A stretch of 64,000 nucleotides of DNA, from positions 682,001-746,000 of the forward strand of contig NZ_CP092364.2 in NCBI RefSeq assembly GCF_022370755.2, in the 5' to 3' direction. The stretch comes from Mycolicibacterium goodii (GTDB lineage Bacteria; Actinomycetota; Actinomycetes; Mycobacteriales; Mycobacteriaceae). The notes under the pieces were generated by a model. The model was not told where the DNA came from. It worked only from the letters and a program-made list of their open reading frames with translations, and searched no databases. The position numbers and the translations under genes are program-made. Shown here piece by piece: positions 41,795 to 50,062 of this stretch (positions within the stretch are counted from its first letter, which is position 1; each line of letters opens with the position of its first letter).

Positions 41795-42976
41795 TCAGCT
41801 GTCGCGGGAGTGACGGCCACGTGAAGCCGGGCGCGGGCGTGTCCGGTACTCCGACCGGTGATCCTCGTCCTCGCCGCCGCGGTAGCGCACGCGTGAGACA
41901 GGATGATGCGTCGACCGGCCCGGGTGCCCGTTGGTCCGCGGCTCGAACGGCGGCTCGAAGGGTGCGTCGAACGGATCCTCGAACGGCTCGTAATCGTCGA
42001 AGCGACGCCGGCGCTGCGGGCGCTCGTATGCGCTGAGCCGCTCGCTGGACTTGCGGGGCTCGCGGGGCTCACGCGGCTGTGTGCGGACGCGGCGGCGCGG
42101 TTCGGCCGGTGGCACCAACGGCGGCTCGGCACGCGGCGGGCGTGGACGACGCGGCCGTTCCGAGGTGCCCTCGAGCGTGGGGTCCAGGTCGGCGTCGCGC
42201 GGACGACGCGAACGCGGCGCAGCCGTGCGCTTCGTCGGGCGGCCGTTGCGCGTCGTCGCACCCTCTCGGGCCTCTGCGGTCCCGGCCCCTGCCTGCCGTC
42301 GGCGCGGCGGGCGTTCCCCGGTCCTCTTCCGCGGCGCGGCACCGGCTTCGGCACGCTCGGAACGGTCCCTGCGAGCGGTTTGCTTGGCCCTCTGCCGCGA
42401 CGCCGACCGGTCTGTCGCGGGTTTGCGGAACAGCAGTGCCGAAAGTTTCGATGTGATCGATGCCACAAGCGGATTGGAGGCCTCGCCGGCGGCGCGTTTC
42501 CCAGCCGACGAAGCGGGCGGCCCGTCGTCGGCGGTGTCGCGGTGCGTCAGCCCCACATACCAGCGGCCGAGTCCGACCAGCAAAACGGCGGCCGAGGTGA
42601 ACAACATCAGCGGGAAACGTTCGATCAGCGGATACCCGCAGTTGATCGCGAGGTCCTTCAGGCCGCTGAGCTCGCCGCCGTGGAACAGGAAATACGACCC
42701 GGGGACCGCGAAGAACAGGATCAGCGGCGGCTGGATGACCGCCGTGAACACGCCGCTCTGCCGTACCGCGGCCACTGCCGCGAGGCAGCCCACGACGTAG
42801 CAGAACGCGAAGACCCCACTGAGCTCGCGGCTGCCCGAGCCCGCGTCGAAGGCAAAGCCGATCGCGGTAGCCGTCACCGCCAGAAGCACAGCACCCCACC
42901 ACGGCACACCGGCATATCTGGGGTGTACAGAGCGAAGGTCAGCCGGCACTGCCGACTCTGCGCGCTGTCCGAACAC
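41795..42976 (-). CDS. DUF6542-type membrane protein with disordered Arg/Pro tail
   Basis: About 393 residues. Residues 30-150 contain four hydrophobic helices, including GVPWWGAVLLAVTATAIGFA and PLMLFTSAAVLLVGLGRWY; the rest is a long, highly charged region rich in Arg, Pro and Glu that looks disordered. This corresponds to Rv1111c. The start is inferred: on the minus strand TACGGT ends 6 bases before a GTG at 42976, a leaderless layout; the longer open frame across ychF is an artefact. Function unknown. Confidence 0.65.
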   Translation of the reverse strand: MFGQRAESAVPADLRSVHPRYAGVPWWGAVLLAVTATAIGFAFDAGSGSRELSGVFAFCYVVGCLAAVAAVRQSGVFTAVIQPPLILFFAVPGSYFLFHGGELSGLKDLAINCGYPLIERFPLMLFTSAAVLLVGLGRWYVGLTHRDTADDGPPASSAGKRAAGEASNPLVASITSKLSALLFRKPATDRSASRQRAKQTARRDRSERAEAGAAPRKRTGERPPRRRQAGAGTAEAREGATTRNGRPTKRTAAPRSRRPRDADLDPTLEGTSERPRRPRPPRAEPPLVPPAEPRRRVRTQPREPREPRKSSERLSAYERPQRRRRFDDYEPFEDPFDAPFEPPFEPRTNGHPGRSTHHPVSRVRYRGGEDEDHRSEYRTRPRPASRGRHSRDS

Positions 42977-43045
42977 AGGTAGACCGTACCGGCTCTTGGC
43001 GGTGGTGTGCCGCCGGCGCACGCTGGCGTGGCTGTCACACGGGCC

Positions 43046-43051
43046 TAGACT
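43046..43051 (+). promoter_or_regulatory. Likely -10 hexamer of ychF
   Basis: TAGACT lies 9 bases before the GTG at 43061, so the transcript would have only a 2-3 base leader. Confidence 0.5.
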
Positions 43052-43060
43052 GTGTTCCCT

Positions 43061-44146
43061 GTGAGCCTGAACCTCGGAATCGTCGGTTTGCCGAACGTCG
43101 GAAAATCGACCTTGTTCAACGCCTTGACGCGCAATGACGTGCTGGCGGCCAACTACCCCTTCGCGACCATCGAGCCGAACGAGGGTGTGGTGCCGCTGCC
43201 GGACCCGCGCTTGGACAAGCTTGCCGAGATGTTCGGCTCGGAGAAGATCGTGCCCGCGCCGGTGACGTTCGTCGACATCGCCGGCATCGTCAAGGGCGCC
43301 TCGGAGGGGGCGGGCCTGGGCAACAAGTTCCTCGCCAACATCCGCGAGTGCGACGCCATCTGTCAGGTGGTCCGGGTGTTCGACGACGACGACGTCGTCC
43401 ACGTCGACGGACGCGTCGACCCCAGGTCGGACATCGAGGTCATCGAGACCGAGCTGATCCTCGCCGACATGCAGACCCTCGAGAAGGCCGTCCCGCGTCT
43501 GGAGAAGGAGGCGCGCAACAACAAGGAGCGCAAGCCCGTCCACGAGGCGGCCGTCGCCGCGCAGGCCGTGCTGGACAGCGGCAAGACGCTGTTCGCCGGT
43601 GCCGCACCGGCCGGCATCGACGTGGCGCTCCTGCGTGAGCTGAACCTGCTGACCATCAAGCCGTTCCTGTACGTGTTCAACGCCGACGAGTCCGTGCTCA
43701 CCGACGAGGCCCGCAAGGCCGAGCTGCGTGAGCTCGTGGCGCCTGCCGACGCGGTGTTCCTCGACGCCAAGATCGAGGCCGAACTGCTCGAGCTCGACGA
43801 CGAGTCCGCAGCCGAGCTGCTGGAGTCCATCGGCCAGACCGAGCGCGGGCTCGATGCGCTGGCCCGTGCCGGCTTCCACACGCTCAAGCTCCAGACCTAC
43901 CTCACCGCCGGACCCAAGGAAGCCCGCGCCTGGACCATCCACCAGGGCGACACCGCGCCCAAGGCCGCCGGTGTGATCCACTCCGACTTCGAGAAGGGCT
44001 TCATCAAGGCCGAGGTGGTGTCGTTCGACGATCTCGTCGAGGCCGGGTCCATGGCCGCCGCCAAAGCCGCGGGCAAGGTCCGCATGGAAGGCAAGGACTA
44101 CGTCATGGCCGACGGTGACGTGGTGGAGTTCCGCTTCAACGTGTAG
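43061..44146 (+). CDS. ychF: Redox-regulated ATPase YchF
   Basis: A 361-residue Obg-family P-loop protein: [18 protein letters not shown] (Walker A), [10 protein letters not shown] (switch I), [29 protein letters not shown], and NADE in place of the usual NKxD, which shifts preference to ATP. The C-terminal TGS domain ends [21 protein letters not shown]. YchF binds ribosomes and modulates stress translation. The GTG at 43061 is chosen over one at 43052 because it begins the conserved N-terminus. Equivalent to Rv1112. Confidence 0.95.
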   Translation: MSLNLGIVGLPNVGKSTLFNALTRNDVLAANYPFATIEPNEGVVPLPDPRLDKLAEMFGSEKIVPAPVTFVDIAGIVKGASEGAGLGNKFLANIRECDAICQVVRVFDDDDVVHVDGRVDPRSDIEVIETELILADMQTLEKAVPRLEKEARNNKERKPVHEAAVAAQAVLDSGKTLFAGAAPAGIDVALLRELNLLTIKPFLYVFNADESVLTDEARKAELRELVAPADAVFLDAKIEAELLELDDESAAELLESIGQTERGLDALARAGFHTLKLQTYLTAGPKEARAWTIHQGDTAPKAAGVIHSDFEKGFIKAEVVSFDDLVEAGSMAAAKAAGKVRMEGKDYVMADGDVVEFRFNV

Positions 44147-44513
44147 TCGCGTCGTGGTACTGCACCAGACAGAACTCGTGGCCTTCGGGATCGAACATGG
44201 TCAGCACGATTCCCTCGTCGTAGTCGTGTCGGACGCCTGAGAAACGTCCACCGAGTTGTTCGACCCGCCGCCGTCCGGCGTCGATGTCTTCGACCTCCAC
44301 ATCGAGGTGGATGCGGACCTTGCCGGCCTTCGGCTCGGGTACGCGCTGGAAGGTGAGGCGGGGGAACTCGCCCGAGCGTGAGCCCACGGTCGCCCAATCC
44401 GGGTCGTCGCCGTGCTCGGCCGACGCCGGGATGTTCAGCAGCGCGGCCCAGAAGGAGGCCATCCGGACGGGATCGACGCAGTCGATGGTCACGCCGGACC
44501 AGCGGTGTGCCAT
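44136..44513 (-). CDS. VOC (glyoxalase/bleomycin resistance) family protein
   Basis: A 125-residue protein with the paired beta-alpha-beta modules of the VOC fold: SGVTIDCVDPVRMASFWAAL and a C-terminal TMFDPEGHEFCLVQY carrying a typical metal-ligand glutamate. Members include glyoxalases, dioxygenases and drug-binding proteins, so function is open. The ATG at 44513 gives a normal N-terminus. It overlaps the 3' end of the convergent ychF gene by 11 bases. Confidence 0.8.
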   Translation of the reverse strand: MAHRWSGVTIDCVDPVRMASFWAALLNIPASAEHGDDPDWATVGSRSGEFPRLTFQRVPEPKAGKVRIHLDVEVEDIDAGRRRVEQLGGRFSGVRHDYDEGIVLTMFDPEGHEFCLVQYHDATTR

Positions 44514-44671
44514 CGGCGCTCCTCGGCTCGTTGACGTGTTCCGAGCGTGGGGCATATGCGCGGTTTTCGGGTGATTTCTGCACACAAGGCCCACGCTCGA
44601 GATCTGGGCGATGACTTCGGCCCCGTGCGCGGGTCTCTACGGTGAATACAGATCCGGCCGCAGGAGGCTTC

Positions 44672-45235
44672 GTGGGCAGGTTGAGTTACAGCACGACGGT
44701 GTCGATCGACGGCTACGTGGCCGACGCGGACGGGGACTTCCAGTGGTCGGCTCCGGATGACGCGGTCTTCGATGTCCACGTCGACCGGATGGCCGCGGTG
44801 TCGACCGAGGTGCTCGGGCGCAAGACCTATGCGCTGATGCAGTACTGGGAGACCGACCCGGACGGTGACGGCTACTCGCCCGCAGAGCAGGAGTTCGCCC
44901 GGCGCTGGCGGAAGATCGAGAAGGTGGTCGTGTCGTCGACCCTGACGCGCGACGACGTCGTGCCCGGGCGTGACCGTCTGGTGCCCCGCCTGAGCCTCGA
45001 CGAGTTGCGGCGCGTCGTGGACAGCGCGACGGGCATGGTCGAGATCTTCGGTCCGACCGTCGCGGCCCCGGCGATCCGCGCGGGCATGGTCGACGAGTTC
45101 AACTTTTTCGTCGTGCCGAAAGTGGTCGGCGGTGGCCTGCGCGCCCTACCCGACGATGTCCGCCTCGATCTGAGGCTTGCCGAGCACCGGATCTTCGACG
45201 ACGGCGTCGCGTATCTGCGATATGTGGCGCGGTAG
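44672..45235 (+). CDS. Dihydrofolate reductase-like (RibD C-terminal) protein
   Basis: About 187 residues of the RibD-C/DHFR-like fold: LSYSTTVSIDGYVADADGDF, LGRKTYALMQYW, VVVSSTL and a C-terminal VDEFNFFVVPKVVGGG. Such proteins are probably NADPH-dependent reductases; the substrate is not the classic dihydrofolate. The GTG at 44672 is chosen because AGGAGG lies 4-9 bases upstream and TACGGT (44638-44643) makes a sensible -10; a GTG at 44642 would overlap that promoter. Confidence 0.75.
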   Translation: MGRLSYSTTVSIDGYVADADGDFQWSAPDDAVFDVHVDRMAAVSTEVLGRKTYALMQYWETDPDGDGYSPAEQEFARRWRKIEKVVVSSTLTRDDVVPGRDRLVPRLSLDELRRVVDSATGMVEIFGPTVAAPAIRAGMVDEFNFFVVPKVVGGGLRALPDDVRLDLRLAEHRIFDDGVAYLRYVAR

Positions 45236-45309
45236 CCGTCGAGCGTCGGGATTGTGCACATGATCGCGGTACTTTGCGTACACAGGCCCACGTTCGGCGG
45301 AAAGGCGCG

Positions 45310-45708
45310 ATGAGTGACAACGATCTGACGGCGATCTACCGCGCCTATCTGGCATGTCTGAACGACAGACGCTGGGATGACCTGGGCGAGTACGTCACCG
45401 ACGACGTGGTGCGCAACGGTGAGCGCCTGGGGTTGAACGGGTACCGCGCCATGCTCGAGTCCGACACGCGGGCGACGCCGGACCTGAAGTTCAACGCCGA
45501 GATCCTGACCGCCGACGATCGACATGTGGGTTGTCGGCTGGTGTTCACGTGTACGCCGACACACACGTTCCTCGGTCTTGAACCGACCGGCGAGCAGGTC
45601 ACTTTTGCCGAACACGTCTTCTATCGCTTCGAGGATCGCCGAATCGCGCAGGTGTGGTCCCTGATCGACATGGACGTGATCCGCGAGCAGTTCGCGACGG
45701 AAACCTGA
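45310..45708 (+). CDS. SnoaL-like polyketide cyclase family protein
   Basis: A 132-residue NTF2-fold protein: LTAIYRAYLACLNDRRWDDL, YVTDDVVRNGERLGLNGYRAM, FNAEILTADDRHVGCRLVF, and a C-terminal RIAQVWSLIDMDVIREQ. It resembles ester cyclases and SnoaL-type proteins. Catalysis cannot be assigned because the fold is often used just for binding. ATG at 45310 has a weak purine-rich site upstream. It follows the RibD-like gene by 74 bases. Confidence 0.78.
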   Translation: MSDNDLTAIYRAYLACLNDRRWDDLGEYVTDDVVRNGERLGLNGYRAMLESDTRATPDLKFNAEILTADDRHVGCRLVFTCTPTHTFLGLEPTGEQVTFAEHVFYRFEDRRIAQVWSLIDMDVIREQFATET

Positions 45709-45768
45709 CGGCCGGCTGCGGCCGGGCCTATGGTCGAGTCAGGACCGACCATTGATTGAGGACGAATC

Positions 45769-46134
45769 GTGAACGTCGAGGGCAGCGCTGACACGCCTCG
45801 CGAGCCCGACGACCGAGATGTCCGAGCTGACGAGCGCGACTTCGCGCTGCAGCGTCGAGAGGCCGAACTGAAGCGTCGCGAGTGGTTCGCCGACGAACGA
45901 GACCAGCTCGCAGACGAGCGGGACCGGATCGCCGACGAGCGCGAACTCGAGGCCGACCGGCGTGAGCGACTCGCCGACGAGCGTGAGGGCACGGCAGCCG
46001 AGCGTGAAAAGGAACGCCTGCGCCGTCTGGCGGCGAAGACCCAGCGGCGCCATGCCGGTGAGCAGCGCGAGGAAGCGGCCGTTCAACGTGAGATGGACAC
46101 GTCCGAACGCTTGAATGTCAGTGGTCCTGAGTAG
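45769..46134 (+). CDS. Charged coiled-coil protein with ADER(D/E) repeats
   Basis: The 121-residue product is almost entirely charged helix. The heptad-like unit LADERDRIADERELEADRRE recurs across residues 20-85, followed by AAEREKERLRRLAAKTQRR. No membrane helix, signal or catalytic motif. A long amphipathic, highly charged single helix or coiled coil is expected. The gene starts at a GTG with GAGGACG upstream. I do not recognise the family; an organising or RNA-binding role is conceivable. Confidence 0.65.
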   Translation: MNVEGSADTPREPDDRDVRADERDFALQRREAELKRREWFADERDQLADERDRIADERELEADRRERLADEREGTAAEREKERLRRLAAKTQRRHAGEQREEAAVQREMDTSERLNVSGPE

Positions 46135-46182
46135 CGTCGTGCGCGCTGCCACTCCGGGCGGCGCTGACGCGTAGGGGGACCC

Positions 46183-46590
46183 ATGAAATTCATCTCGACA
46201 CGCATCATCACTGCCGACGTGAAGCGGCTCGTCGATTTCTACGAGATCGTCACGGGCCTGTCCGCGGTGTGGGGCAACGAGTTGTTCGCCGAGATACCCA
46301 CGCCCGCGGGCACGTTGGCGATCGGCAGTGACAAGACCGTCCCGTTGTTCGGGCCCGGCAGTGCCCAGCCCGCCGCGAACCACAGCGCCATCATCGAGTT
46401 CATCGTCGACGATGTCGACGCGGAGTACGAGCGTCTCCGTGAGCATCTGGTCGACGTGGTCACCGAGCCCACGACGATGCCGTGGGGCAACCGTGCACTG
46501 GTGTTCCGTGACCCGGACGGAAACCTCGTCAACCTGTTCACCCCGGTCACGGAGGCCGCGCGCACCAAATTCGGGGTTTCGTCGTTGTAA
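46183..46590 (+). CDS. VOC family protein
   Basis: A 135-residue protein with the VOC pattern: MKFISTRIITADVKRLVDFY, GSDKTVPLFGPGSAQPA, FIVDDVDAEYERL and LVFRDPDGNLVNLFTPV. It resembles glyoxalase-like or extradiol-like proteins of unknown substrate. GGGGGAC precedes the ATG. The next gene downstream is also VOC-like but frameshifted. Confidence 0.8.
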   Translation: MKFISTRIITADVKRLVDFYEIVTGLSAVWGNELFAEIPTPAGTLAIGSDKTVPLFGPGSAQPAANHSAIIEFIVDDVDAEYERLREHLVDVVTEPTTMPWGNRALVFRDPDGNLVNLFTPVTEAARTKFGVSSL

Positions 46591-46615
46591 AAGGACTCTG
46601 CTGACCGCGAGTAGA

Positions 46616-46632
46616 TACTACATTGCGTAGTA
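46616..46632. promoter_or_regulatory. BlaI/CopY-type palindrome upstream of the frameshifted VOC gene
   Basis: TACTAC (46616-46621) and GTAGTA (46627-46632) flank 5 bases. The BlaI/MecI-family operator is built on TACTACA-TGTAGTA, which this closely resembles. It lies 28 bases before the GTG at 46660, where a repressor would block transcription. No blaI-like gene is in the window. Confidence 0.5.
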
Positions 46633-46659
46633 ATTCAGTCGCGAGGAGGGTGCCATGCG

Positions 46660-47089
46660 GTGGCGCGGCGTCAGCGGTACCTGAACCCCCACAGCTACAA
46701 CGGCATCCGACCTCCGGCCACCGGTGCCAAGCTGGTGCACAGCGAGCAGGCGGTCGGCGTCAATCACGTTGCGCTGTGGGCGCGTAACCGAAAAGAGGTC
46801 GACCGGTTCCATCGTGAGTTCCTGACGGCTCGCAGTGTCCCGGTCGCCGATGAGCCCATGGAGTACCCGCAGTACTGGCCGGGTTACTACGCGGTGTTCT
46901 TCGACGACCCGATCAACGGAATCCACTGGGAGTTGGCCTGGGTGCCGAAAGTGCCAAAAGTGCCCAGTGCCTCGCCAGATGTGGTCGTTCTACCGTGCGC
47001 TCAAGGGATTCGCGAACGCCCGCCCCGATCTGGCCAACACCGCCGTTGGTGTGACGTTGCAGGCGACGCGCAGGCTACCGCGTCGTTAG
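46660..47089 (+). pseudogene. Frameshifted VOC family gene
   Basis: Frame one from the GTG at 46660 encodes SEQAVGVNHVALWARNRKEV and YWPGYYAVFFDDPINGIHWE, a VOC domain. After WVPKVPKVP it changes to non-family sequence and runs on over the opposing gene. The expected C-terminus, SFYRALKGFANARPDLANT, continues in another frame to a stop at 47087-47089. The break is near 46945-46975, where AAAGTGCC is duplicated and one extra base is present. Gene inactivation or a sequencing error are both possible. GAGGAGGG precedes the start. Confidence 0.7.
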
Positions 47090-47964
47090 CCGAACGCCTC
47101 CGCGACGACCGCGAGGATCTCGTCGGCATGGCTGACCGCGATGAAATGCCCGCCTCCGCCGATCGCATGCCACACCGCGCCGGGCATCGCGGCCGCCACG
47201 GTCTTGTTGATCACCTCTGGCACCAGCGTGTCGTCGGTGCCCTGCCAGAAGTGGACGGGTCGCGTCACGTCACGCACGTCGAACGGCCACGCCTCGTAGA
47301 GCAGTGTGGCGTCGACGACGAGTCCGCCGGAGCCCCGCCGGAAACACTCACGGCTGGTCGCCAGAAACCGCGTCATCACCGCGTCATCGGCCAGCACCTC
47401 ACGGTCGGCCGTGCACGCCGACTTCATCAGCGCCCTGCCGTAGCTCTTCTGGAAATGCTTGGCGCTCACGCCGAGTAGCGCGTACATGAGCCGGAATCCC
47501 GGCCGGAAGTGCAGGGCGAGACGACCACCGAGTGCGTCGGCCGAACTCAGATGGGCCGCAGCCCAATTCGGTCCGAATGTGCCGTAGCTGCCGCCGGCGA
47601 TGGTGCCGACGTGAACGAGCCGCGCTGGGTCGAGGTATGCGGCTGCCGCGAGTGCCCACGGCCCGCCCTCGGACCATCCGAGCACCGCAAACCGGTGCGC
47701 TCCGAGCGCATCGGCCAGTGCCACCAGGTCGTCGGTCCATGTCCGGAATGTGCGGCCGGGCTGCGGATCCGAGAATCCGATACCCGGGCGGTCGACGCCG
47801 ACGAACCGCAAACCCCTTGCGCGTGTGGCGGAGTCGAACAGGTCAGCTTCCAGACGGCTCGACGGTCCGCCGTGGTTGTGGAGCACGAGATGTCCGTCGG
47901 GGTCGCCCACTTCGCGGTAGGCCAGCGTGCGGTCGCCGATCAGGATGCGTCCGTCGCTGGGCAC
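47086..47964 (-). CDS. Alpha/beta hydrolase
   Basis: A 292-residue hydrolase with HNHGGPSSR (oxyanion region), the nucleophile elbow GWSEGG, WQGTDDTLVP for the acid and GGGHFIAV for the catalytic histidine. It begins with GTG. The broad family includes proline iminopeptidases, haloperoxidase-like and lipid esterases, so substrate is unknown. It is convergent with the frameshifted VOC gene (4-base overlap) and starts 7 bases after the stop of the deazaflavin-type reductase gene. Confidence 0.82.
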   Translation of the reverse strand: MPSDGRILIGDRTLAYREVGDPDGHLVLHNHGGPSSRLEADLFDSATRARGLRFVGVDRPGIGFSDPQPGRTFRTWTDDLVALADALGAHRFAVLGWSEGGPWALAAAAYLDPARLVHVGTIAGGSYGTFGPNWAAAHLSSADALGGRLALHFRPGFRLMYALLGVSAKHFQKSYGRALMKSACTADREVLADDAVMTRFLATSRECFRRGSGGLVVDATLLYEAWPFDVRDVTRPVHFWQGTDDTLVPEVINKTVAAAMPGAVWHAIGGGGHFIAVSHADEILAVVAEAFG

Positions 47965-47971
47965 GGGAACC

Positions 47972-48484
47972 TCAGCGCGGGGTGAGCCGGAAGATGGGGA
48001 TGTGGCGTCCGGTGTCGGCCGTCGCCTCGCGGTAGTCGCGGTATCCGGGGTAGACGCGCTCGGCGAGCGCGTACAGGCGCGCGTGTTCGTCGGGGTCGGT
48101 CACTTCCGAGGCGGTGAAGGGCTCGTTGCCGAACTCGCAGTCGGGGTGTTGTTTGAGGTTGTGAAACCACTGCGGGTTCCGCGTGCCGCCGAAGTTCGAC
48201 GCCACCAGGATCACGTCGTCGCGATCATGGAAATAGGTGAGCTGAACCTCTCGTCGCTCGCCGGATTTCGCACCCGTCGTCACCAGGGGAGCATTCGCTA
48301 TGGGGTTCACGTTGACGCGGCCGCGGGTCAGCCGGAACAACAGGGGATCGGTGTGACGCGCCACGTGGCGCGCGAAAAACTGGCCGACGGCAGAGCGACC
48401 GAAGCGGGATGCGACGGCATAGCCCAAGCCTCGCTCTTTGTGGGGATCCACGTAGCGCAGTGGCACAACTCGACCGTAACGCAC
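47972..48484 (-). CDS. Deazaflavin (F420)-dependent nitroreductase family protein
   Basis: About 170 residues with the DDN-family layout: LVTTGAKSGERREVQLTYF, VILVASNFGGTRNPQWFHNL and DPDEHARLYALAERVYPGY. Members bind F420 and reduce quinones or nitroimidazoles. The frame can start at a GTG at 48484 or, more in line with relatives, at a GTG at 48466. It is downstream of the sigma factor gene (24-base gap), so may be in its operon. Confidence 0.8.
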   Translation of the reverse strand: MRYGRVVPLRYVDPHKERGLGYAVASRFGRSAVGQFFARHVARHTDPLLFRLTRGRVNVNPIANAPLVTTGAKSGERREVQLTYFHDRDDVILVASNFGGTRNPQWFHNLKQHPDCEFGNEPFTASEVTDPDEHARLYALAERVYPGYRDYREATADTGRHIPIFRLTPR

Positions 48485-48508
48485 GCAGGGTGTGCTGTGT
48501 CCAGTGAA

Positions 48509-49033
48509 TCAGGACCGGGCGTGACACCCCATCTCGGCGAGGATGAGCCGCAAGCGCTTCAGGGAGTAGTGCAGTCTCGATTTCACGGTGCCCTCCGCGA
48601 TGCCCAGGTCTTCGGCGATCCTTCCCGTCGTCCAGCCGAGATAGAACGAGCGGCTCAGGACGGCCCGGTGCGATTCTGGCAGATGTGCCATCGCTTCGAC
48701 CACGAGGATGCGGTCCAACGCGGCGTTTACTTCATCGGCGCCCATACGGTCCGGCACCTCCGGAGTGTCAGGGGATGAGACTTCGTACCGAACCCGCGCT
48801 GACCGACTGCCGTCGATGACGATGTTCCTGGCGACAGTGAACAACCATGACCTCAGGGGTAGGTCTCCATCGTTGCTCTGAACATGACGCCACGCCCGCA
48901 AGAACGTTTCCTGAACGACATCCTCGGAGCGGGTGTGATTGCTGGTGAGGCGGAAGGCATAACGACGCAGCGGTTCGACGTGATTGGCGTAGAGCTCGAG
49001 CATCTGCTCGGTATGCTGTTCGACCGCTAACAT
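48509..49033 (-). CDS. ECF sigma factor, SigL-like
   Basis: A 174-residue sigma factor with region 2 (YAFRLTSNHTRSEDVVQETF, LRAWRHVQ, SWLFTVARNIVIDGSRSAR) and region 4 (LPESHRAVLSRSFYLGWTTG, RIAEDLGIAEGTVKSRLHYS). It closely resembles M. tuberculosis SigL, which is controlled by the zinc anti-sigma factor RslA. No anti-sigma gene follows here: the next gene is the F420-type reductase. The ATG at 49033 is supported by GGAGGTG upstream. A perfect palindrome lies about 85 bases before it. Confidence 0.9.
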   Translation of the reverse strand: MLAVEQHTEQMLELYANHVEPLRRYAFRLTSNHTRSEDVVQETFLRAWRHVQSNDGDLPLRSWLFTVARNIVIDGSRSARVRYEVSSPDTPEVPDRMGADEVNAALDRILVVEAMAHLPESHRAVLSRSFYLGWTTGRIAEDLGIAEGTVKSRLHYSLKRLRLILAEMGCHARS

Positions 49034-49117
49034 CCGGCACCTCCGAAGACCGTTGGACTTGCAAGACAAGCCTGATCTGTCGGGGCGTCGAATTCCTCAC
49101 TGCTGGCCCCAATCCGA

Positions 49118-49137
49118 TATACCTGCCAGCAGGTATA
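49118..49137. promoter_or_regulatory. Perfect palindrome upstream of the sigma factor
   Basis: TATACCTGC (49118-49126) and GCAGGTATA (49129-49137) flank only two bases, too few for an RNA hairpin loop without losing pairs, so a protein operator is more likely than a terminator. The ATACC-GGTAT form resembles sites of CsoR-type metal or sulfur-species repressors. It lies between the amidase-like gene and the sigma factor, both on the minus strand. Confidence 0.5.
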
Positions 49138-49145
49138 GGCGGCGT

Positions 49146-49841
49146 TTAATCTGCGACGACGGCGATTTCGTCGCCGAGCTGACAGCCGGCCGTGAGAGGT
49201 AGCTGATCGCCGCTCCAGAACGAGCCGGGATCGAACCAGTTGTAGCGTTTTTCCGTTGTCAGCAAGCCCATTTCCTCGTAGGTGATGGCCACCGTCTCGG
49301 CGCAGTACGCGGTCTCCAGGCCGACCTGCCGTTTGCTTGCCTTCTTGCGTCTGATGGATTCACTCACCTTGCTGTGAAGAAACGGGATGCCACGTGTGAA
49401 ATCACTGGCAACCGGTAGCCGGCCGCGCAGCCACCGCCCCGTCAGCCGCGCGGTGCTGGGGAAGGGCGTGCCGTCCATCCGTGCGATCACCTTCAGCAGG
49501 GCATCCTCCTGCTCCCGGTTGGCGTAGGGGGTGAGCTGACGGATCCAGCAGCGTTGACCGTAGACCTGCTGCCAGCGCTCGACGGCCTGGCGCGCGTCGT
49601 TGAGTTGAACCCCGCGGTGGTGCGTACCGGTCCACAGGTCCAGTAGCTTGTCGCCGAGTTCGGCATGCCAGATCAGCGGCGGGAGATCGTCGATCGCGAC
49701 GGTCATGCCGACGTGGTTGACGGGCGCGTTCGTCAATGTCCGGATCGCGCGGTCCGGTCCGGATCCGCCGCGGAACAGCCAGATGTCACCGGTTCGGGTT
49801 TCCTCCAGGGCCTTCGTCAACGACACCGTGTTCGCTCTCAC
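49146..49841 (-). CDS. Permuted papain-like (NlpC/P60 superfamily, YiiX-type) protein
   Basis: A 231-residue protein with GDIWLFRGGSGPDRAIRTLT, NHVGMTVAIDD (histidine), and a late cysteine in ETAYCAETVAITYEEMGLL, the order expected for permuted NlpC/P60-like hydrolases. These cleave amide or ester bonds in peptidoglycan or lipids. No signal peptide is obvious. It starts with GTG and diverges from a small membrane protein gene. The role is unassigned. Confidence 0.7.
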   Translation of the reverse strand: MRANTVSLTKALEETRTGDIWLFRGGSGPDRAIRTLTNAPVNHVGMTVAIDDLPPLIWHAELGDKLLDLWTGTHHRGVQLNDARQAVERWQQVYGQRCWIRQLTPYANREQEDALLKVIARMDGTPFPSTARLTGRWLRGRLPVASDFTRGIPFLHSKVSESIRRKKASKRQVGLETAYCAETVAITYEEMGLLTTEKRYNWFDPGSFWSGDQLPLTAGCQLGDEIAVVAD

Positions 49842-49867
49842 GTGCGCAGCTTAGGCACACTCGGTTC

Positions 49868-50062
49868 ATGCGCAGTCTCTGGAAGTGGGTCGGGTTGGCC
49901 GGTGTCGCGGGCGTTGTCGCCGGTGGGGTGTTGGTTGCGCGCGATCAGCGCCGCCGCAAGGCCTACACACCCGAGGACATCCGTGCGCGCCTGCATGCGC
50001 GGCTGGCCGAGGCGAACGGCAGCGGGGACGCGGAGAATTCGGGCGGTCAGATCACCGTGTAG
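49868..50062 (+). CDS. Small single-pass membrane protein
   Basis: A 64-residue protein with one helix near the N-terminus ([20 protein letters not shown]), then [20 protein letters not shown] and a short polar tail. The positive residues after the helix suggest a cytoplasmic C-terminus. It overlaps the 3' end of the convergent cyclase gene by 16 bases. Conserved small proteins of this shape are common in mycobacteria, with no known function. Confidence 0.7.
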   Translation: MRSLWKWVGLAGVAGVVAGGVLVARDQRRRKAYTPEDIRARLHARLAEANGSGDAENSGGQITV

